Below are positions 5,698 to 9,211 of a stretch of DNA of 9,211 nt, in pieces. Positions within the stretch are counted from its first letter, which is position 1. Each line of letters begins with the position of its first letter. The notes beneath the pieces were generated by a model that did not search any database, was not told where the DNA came from, and saw only the letters and a list, made by a program, of their open reading frames with translations. The translations under genes were made by a program, and so were the position numbers. Source of the stretch: Firmicutes bacterium UBA1422. Its GTDB lineage: Bacteria; Bacillota; Clostridia; Peptostreptococcales; Anaerovoracaceae. Where the stretch lies: NCBI GenBank assembly GCA_002304835.1, contig DBPK01000007.1, forward strand, positions 98,916-108,126. The letters run 5' to 3'.

Positions 5698-6285
5698 TTA
5701 ATCTTTCTCCTTCCACTCTGCTATGACCTTTTTCACAGCAAGAGGCAATATCTCATGTTCCGTTTCAAGGACCCGCGCCGCCAGTTTTTCCGGTGTGTCA
5801 CCGGGCATCACAGGAACTTTTTTCTGCAGTATGATCTCTCCCGTATCAACGCCCTCGTCCACATAATGCACCGTTGCTCCGCTTTCTTTTTCTCCGGCGT
5901 TGATGACTGATTTGTGCACATTCAGTCCGTACATATCACGACCTCCGAACTTGGGCAGAAGAGCCGGGTGTATGTTTATTATTCTTTTTTTGTAAGCATT
6001 TATTATTTCGGGATCAAGTATCTTCAAGTATCCCGCCAGCACCAACAGATCTGTTTCCGCTTCTTTAAGAAGGTCCAATATTTCTGCCGCATCCTTTGTG
6101 TCTTTGATCACCTTTGACGGGATATGAAGGGCTTTTGCCCTTTGAAGTGCGAAGGCCTTTTCGCTGCCTGTTATGAGTCTGACTATTTCTGCATTTTCTA
6201 TGGATCCGTTTTTGACCGATTCCGCCAGTGCCTGAAAATTTGTGCCTCCGCCGGATACCATTACGGATATTTTGATTTTCTTCAT
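5698..6285 (-). CDS. purN: Phosphoribosylglycinamide formyltransferase (10-formyl-THF dependent)
   Basis: PurN transfers the formyl group of 10-formyltetrahydrofolate to GAR, giving FGAR. The 195 residues are normal for the family. Visible motifs are the phosphate-binding loop SGGGTNFQAL (11-20), VLAGYLKIL (82-90) and the catalytic NIHPALLP with N104 and H106. GATVHYVDEGVDTG follows, where H140 and D147 correspond to His137 and Asp144 of the E. coli enzyme. The ATG overlaps the purM stop by 4 nt (ATGA), and its ribosome binding site GAGGTGA (6293-6299) lies inside purM, 7 nt upstream, so translation is probably coupled to purM. The stop TAA is followed at once by the purF-like ATG. No defect seen. 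Confidence 0.97.
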   Translation of the reverse strand: MKKIKISVMVSGGGTNFQALAESVKNGSIENAEIVRLITGSEKAFALQRAKALHIPSKVIKDTKDAAEILDLLKEAETDLLVLAGYLKILDPEIINAYKKRIINIHPALLPKFGGRDMYGLNVHKSVINAGEKESGATVHYVDEGVDTGEIILQKKVPVMPGDTPEKLAARVLETEHEILPLAVKKVIAEWKEKD

Positions 6286-7331
6286 TTGAGGGTCACCTCA
6301 TCAGTCTGTTTTTTTATAACTTTCCCGATGATCGCCGCATCTTCGCCATTCTCTTTTAAGACCTTAAGCATCTTTTCAGCATCTTCACTGCCGGCAAAAA
6401 ACATCATGCCTATTCCCATGTTGAATGTTGAAAACATTTCTCTTTTCTCCATGTTTCCAATTTTTTTTATCAGCGGGAATATGGCCGGAGGCTCCCATGC
6501 CGTCGTATCAAATTCTGCACAAAGATCCTTGGGCAGTACTCTGGGAACATTCTCAAAAAATCCGCCGCCGGTTATATGTACTATTCCTTTTATATCAAAA
6601 TCGCAAACTGCCCTGCAGGCTTTTGAATATATCCTGGTGGGCCTTAACAGGGCCTTAGAAAGGGTCTCTCCCAGTTCCGTTATGTGATCCTGCAGTTTGA
6701 ATTCATTTTCATCAAAAAATACTTTTCGTACAAGGGAGTATCCGTTGCTGTGTATGCCGCTGGAAAAAAGCCCTATTATGCTGTCGCCCTCGGATATTTT
6801 CTCTCCCGTTATTATTTTTTTCTTGTCAACTATACCTACACAAAACCCGGCCATATCGTATTCGCCCTCGGCATAAAACCCGGGCATTTCCGCAGTCTCT
6901 CCCCCGATCAAGGCACACCCCGCTTCACGGCATCCGTCTGCTATCCCCTTTACTATCTCTGAGATTTTCTCCGCCTGAACCTTGCCGGTGGCTATATAGT
7001 CGAGGAAAAACAGAGGCCTGGCTCCCTGACAAAGCACATCATTGACGCACATGGCTACACAGTCCTGTCCCACTGTGCTGTGATCTCCCGTCATAAAAGC
7101 CAGTTTCAGTTTTGTCCCCACTCCGTCGGTCCCGCTGACCAGTACGGGCTCTGCACCCTCTTTGATGTCTGCCCCTTTGAGCTCATATAATCCGCCGAAG
7201 CTTCCCAGGTCTGTCAGCACGTTTGCATCAAAGGTTTTTCTGACATGCTCCTTCATCAGGCTTACGGCTCTTTGTCCCTCCAGGGTATCGACTCCCGCAT
7301 CCCTGTAAGTCAGCTTTTCAGATGATTTCAT
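6282..7331 (-). CDS. purM: Phosphoribosylformylglycinamidine cyclo-ligase (AIR synthetase)
   Basis: PurM closes the imidazole ring, converting FGAM to AIR with ATP. It belongs to the PurM/PurL/SelD ATP-binding superfamily and normally works as a homodimer. The 349 residues match the usual 340-350. Visible motifs are YRDAGVD (9-15), GTDGVGTKLKLA (67-78), DCVAMCVNDVLCQGA (90-104), GGETAEMPGFY (143-153) and SSGIHSNGYSLVR (190-202), with HITGGGFFENVPR in the C-terminal half. The ATG lies 12 nt after the purC stop. GAGAGGG (7338-7344) overlaps the purC stop codon and serves as ribosome binding site at a normal spacing. The substrate comes from PurL, whose gene is at the right edge. Confidence 0.97.
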   Translation of the reverse strand: MKSSEKLTYRDAGVDTLEGQRAVSLMKEHVRKTFDANVLTDLGSFGGLYELKGADIKEGAEPVLVSGTDGVGTKLKLAFMTGDHSTVGQDCVAMCVNDVLCQGARPLFFLDYIATGKVQAEKISEIVKGIADGCREAGCALIGGETAEMPGFYAEGEYDMAGFCVGIVDKKKIITGEKISEGDSIIGLFSSGIHSNGYSLVRKVFFDENEFKLQDHITELGETLSKALLRPTRIYSKACRAVCDFDIKGIVHITGGGFFENVPRVLPKDLCAEFDTTAWEPPAIFPLIKKIGNMEKREMFSTFNMGIGMMFFAGSEDAEKMLKVLKENGEDAAIIGKVIKKQTDEVTLK

Positions 7332-7343
7332 AAAAGACCCTCT

Positions 7344-8075
7344 CTACTTTCTTATCCTTTCCATGACTTCTTTGTATGTCTGCTCAAGATTTCCCAGATC
7401 CCGCCGAAAGCGGTCTTTATCCATCTTTTCATTTGTCACAGCATCCCAAAGCCTGCATGTGTCAGGAGATATTTCATCCGCCAGAATGATATCGCCCGGT
7501 TCATCATCTTCATCTCCGGCGATACACTTGCCGAATTCTATTTTGAAGTCGATAAGTTTAAGTCCCTTTTCCAGGAAAAATTCTTTCAGGGCATCATTGA
7601 CCATGAATGCATATCCCCTTACAGTATCAAGATCTTCGAATGTGGCCAGTTTCAATGCCAGTATGTGATCGTCGTTTATGAGGGGGTCACCCAGCTCGTC
7701 ATCTTTATAGGAGAATTCCAGCACGGTCTTTGCCAGAGGCGTACCTTCTTCCACCCCGTATCTTTTGGAAAAAGACCCGGCTGCCACATTTCTTATTATC
7801 ACCTCCAGAGGAAGTATATTGACTGCCCGGACCAGTGTGTCCGTTTCTGATATCTGTTCGATGTAGTGTGTGGGGATACCGTGTTCTTCCAGCATCTGAA
7901 AAATTATATTGCTCATGGAATTGTTGATGGCTCCCTTGCCTTCGATAGTTCCCTTTTTTTCGCCGTTGAAAGCTGTGGCATCATCTTTATAGGAAACTAT
8001 AAGATAATCCGGATCATCTGTTTTATAAACTTTTTTTGCTTTTCCTTCATATATCATTTCTTTTTTTTCAATCAT
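7344..8075 (-). CDS. purC: SAICAR synthetase (phosphoribosylaminoimidazole-succinocarboxamide synthase)
   Basis: PurC joins CAIR and aspartate with ATP to give SAICAR. I choose the ATG at 8075, 8 nt after AAAGGAG (8084-8090), giving 243 residues, close to the family's 235-240. An in-frame ATG 25 codons upstream would add an unrelated tail and has no such site. A Met six codons in (MIYEGK) also lacks one. Motifs in order: YEGKAKKVY (9-17), SYKDDATAFNG (28-38), GKGAINN (46-52), RNVAAGSFSKRYG (95-107), DPLINDDH (130-137), DFKIEFG (176-182) and LADEISPDTCRLWD (198-211). A short acidic stretch (AGDEDDEP, 186-193) slightly lengthens one loop. The gene sits between purE, which makes its substrate, and purM. 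Confidence 0.97.
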   Translation of the reverse strand: MIEKKEMIYEGKAKKVYKTDDPDYLIVSYKDDATAFNGEKKGTIEGKGAINNSMSNIIFQMLEEHGIPTHYIEQISETDTLVRAVNILPLEVIIRNVAAGSFSKRYGVEEGTPLAKTVLEFSYKDDELGDPLINDDHILALKLATFEDLDTVRGYAFMVNDALKEFFLEKGLKLIDFKIEFGKCIAGDEDDEPGDIILADEISPDTCRLWDAVTNEKMDKDRFRRDLGNLEQTYKEVMERIRK

Positions 8076-8157
8076 TCTTTCTTCTCCTTTCCTAATATGT
8101 TTCTTGTTGGCCGGTGGGCTTTGCCCGGTATTCGGCCTTGTCGGCCTCATACGTTTT

Positions 8158-8175
8158 CCGTTCTCTTTGGAACGG
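8158..8175. other. Small hairpin after purE
   Basis: CCGTTC (8158-8163) and GAACGG (8170-8175) form a perfect 6-bp stem with a 6-nt loop, a few bases beyond the purE stop codon. On the plus strand it is followed by seven T (8176-8182), as in a short terminator pointing against the operon. On the coding strand it has no T run. The rest of the 105-nt purE-purC spacer holds GGGC-TTT-GCCC (8116-8126) and a repeated TCGGCCT (8132, 8141). Function unproven. Confidence 0.4.
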
Positions 8176-8180
8176 TTTTT

Positions 8181-8669
8181 TTATTTGTTCAATTCTCTGT
8201 CAGCTTCGGCCACTTCCTCTGCCATTTTCTTCCGGTATTCCTTTAGGGCGGCCCGCAGCCCATTGTCAGAGCAAGCAAGGATCTGGGCTGCCAGAATGGC
8301 GGCGTTCTCAGCTCCTCCTATGGCAACTGTGGCCACCGGGACTCCCTTTGGCATCTGCACCGTGGAAAGAAGGGAGTCCATTCCTCCCAGATCGCCGGTC
8401 TTCATGGGTATGCCTATGACCGGCAAAACCGTCCCCGCCGCCATTACGCCGGCCAGGTGTGCAGCCTTGCCGGCGGCCGCGATTATAACATCAAAACCTT
8501 CCGCCTCGGCCCTTTGGGCAAATCCCGAAGCAGTATCCGGAGTTCTGTGGGCCGAGATTATATGCATCTCATATCCAATGCCAAGATCAGAAAGGACTTT
8601 TGCCGTTTTTTCTACTTCTGCAAGATCCGATCTGCTCCCCATTATTATTGCAACTTTTTTTTGTTTCAT
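8181..8669 (-). CDS. purE: N5-CAIR mutase, class I PurE (AIR carboxylase catalytic subunit)
   Basis: Class I PurE converts N5-CAIR to CAIR, a mutase step that usually follows PurK. The 162 residues match the family. Motifs are GSRSD (11-15), ISAHRTPD with the conserved H41 (His45 in E. coli), AAAGKAAHLAGV (64-75), PVIGIP, GGMDSLLSTVQMPKGVP (95-111) and GGAENAAILAAQIL. The AHRTP sequence is typical of the bacterial class I enzyme rather than the CO2-using class II form. The start is the second in-frame ATG (8669): the first ATG, at 8681, overlaps the ribosome binding site GGAGGG itself. No purK is visible next to it, so it lies elsewhere or is missing. The start falls 65 nt after purL. Confidence 0.96.
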   Translation of the reverse strand: MKQKKVAIIMGSRSDLAEVEKTAKVLSDLGIGYEMHIISAHRTPDTASGFAQRAEAEGFDVIIAAAGKAAHLAGVMAAGTVLPVIGIPMKTGDLGGMDSLLSTVQMPKGVPVATVAIGGAENAAILAAQILACSDNGLRAALKEYRKKMAEEVAEADRELNK

Positions 8670-8673
8670 TTTT

Positions 8674-8679
8674 CCCTCC
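8674..8679 (-). promoter_or_regulatory. purE ribosome binding site that decides the start
   Basis: GGAGGG on the minus strand, 4 nt before the ATG at 8669. The in-frame ATG four codons upstream (8679-8681) shares bases with this site (ATGGAGGG) and so cannot use it. The true start is therefore 8669. Confidence 0.8.
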
Positions 8680-8707
8680 ATTTGTTTTTCACCCGCAAAC
8701 TACCCTC

Positions 8708-8728
8708 GCCGGCTCCGGCATCGGCCGG
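8708..8728. other. Two mutually exclusive GC hairpins in the purL-purE spacer
   Basis: Three GC-rich pentamers follow one another on the plus strand: GCCGG (8708-8712), CCGGC (8715-8719) and GCCGG (8724-8728). The middle one can pair with either neighbour, giving a 5-bp stem with a 2-nt loop or a 5-bp stem with a 4-nt loop. This is the most GC-rich patch of the 65-nt spacer, which otherwise holds the purE ribosome binding site. There is no T run, so it is not a standard terminator. Confidence 0.4.
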
Positions 8729-8734
8729 ATGATA

Positions 8735-9211
8735 TCATTTGAAATATGCCACGCCGCTTTCGAATATCTTCTGATCTTTTTTGCCGGGTATGTTCTTATA
8801 TACATTCTCCCCTATACGTTCCGAATGACCCATTTTGCCGAATATCCGGCCGTCGGGAGAAGTCAATCCTTCCACAGCCAGCACCGAGTGATTGGGATTG
8901 TATCTTATATCCATGGCGGCTTTTCCTTCAAAATCAACATACTGAGTGGCGATCTGGCCATTCTTTACCAGCCTGCCCAGAAGTCCGCTTTCTTTTGTGC
9001 CTTCACACACGAACCTGCCTTCTCCGTGGGAGACCGGCAGAGTGAACACATCGCCCACACGGCATCCGCTGAGCCACGGAGATTTAACCGAAGCCACACG
9101 GGTCCTTACCATGCAGGACATATGCCTTCCTATTTTGTTATATGTCAGGGTCGGGCTTTTGCTGTCTGCTTCGCATATCTTCCCGAAGGGCAAAAGCCCC
9201 AGTTTGATAAG
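8735..9211 (-). CDS. purL: Phosphoribosylformylglycinamidine synthase, C-terminal glutaminase part (partial)
   Basis: The last 158 residues of a large PurL, cut by the right edge; the frame stays open to position 9211. PurL converts FGAR to FGAM using ATP and glutamine. The visible part is the end of the class I glutaminase domain: LIKLGLLPFGKI, SPTLTYNKIGRH, MVRTRVASVKSPWL, then SHGEGRF, whose His and Glu correspond to the catalytic His1260 and Glu1262 of the Salmonella enzyme. GKMGHSERIGENVY and the C-terminus ending VAYFK follow. The nucleophilic Cys lies beyond the edge. A glutaminase fused to PurL, rather than a separate PurQ, fits the large single-chain type found in proteobacteria and many Clostridia. 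The glutaminase residues that can be seen are conserved, in contrast to the PurF-like protein downstream. Confidence 0.93.
   Translation of the reverse strand, partial: LIKLGLLPFGKICEADSKSPTLTYNKIGRHMSCMVRTRVASVKSPWLSGCRVGDVFTLPVSHGEGRFVCEGTKESGLLGRLVKNGQIATQYVDFEGKAAMDIRYNPNHSVLAVEGLTSPDGRIFGKMGHSERIGENVYKNIPGKKDQKIFESGVAYFK

Noticed and set aside
8076..8150. Upstream ATG extending purC by 25 residues
   Set aside because: The added residues (MRPTRPNTGQSPP...) are not PurC-like and the strong AAAGGAG site fits the ATG at 8075.

Overview
The window is the downstream part of a de novo purine (IMP) biosynthesis operon, transcribed entirely from the minus strand (right to left). In transcription order it holds the 3' end of purL (cut by the right edge), purE, purC, purM, purN, a purF-like gene, purH and purD. 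A probable intrinsic terminator lies near the left edge. These genes cover most steps from PRPP to IMP; purK and purB are not in the window. The signs point to a member of the Firmicutes, probably Clostridia. PurL is of the type that carries its own glutaminase domain at the C-terminus, the Shine-Dalgarno sites are strong (AAGGAG-like), and PurF has the cysteines of the Bacillus-type iron-sulfur enzyme. This assignment is inference, and I cannot name a genus.

The right half is compact. purC is followed by purM after 12 nt, purM and purN overlap by 4 nt (ATGA), and the purN stop codon directly abuts the purF-like start codon (TAAATG). The purN and purF-like ribosome binding sites lie inside the gene before them, so translational coupling is likely. 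The purL-purE and purE-purC spacers (65 and 105 nt) hold only small hairpins.

The left half is loose. The three long stretches after purF, purH and purD (333, 207 and about 440 nt) are each largely occupied by a degenerate tandem repeat array with its own period: 38, 25 and 42 bp. Each array starts at, or shares sequence with, the 3' end of the gene just before it. The purH array is the clearest case: it visibly re-copies the last codons and stop of purH. Two further in-frame arrays (18 and 24 bp periods) sit inside purH, where they code for low-complexity linkers and help make the protein about 638 residues long instead of the usual roughly 510-530.

The most unusual gene is the purF-like one. 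Its phosphoribosyltransferase half keeps the PRPP loop and the iron-sulfur cysteines. Its N-terminal glutaminase domain lacks the nucleophilic cysteine (the protein begins MGGIFGI) and has changes at the other glutamine-binding positions I could align. It may be an ammonia-dependent or partner-dependent enzyme, or a paralogue with another job. All other genes look intact and canonical.
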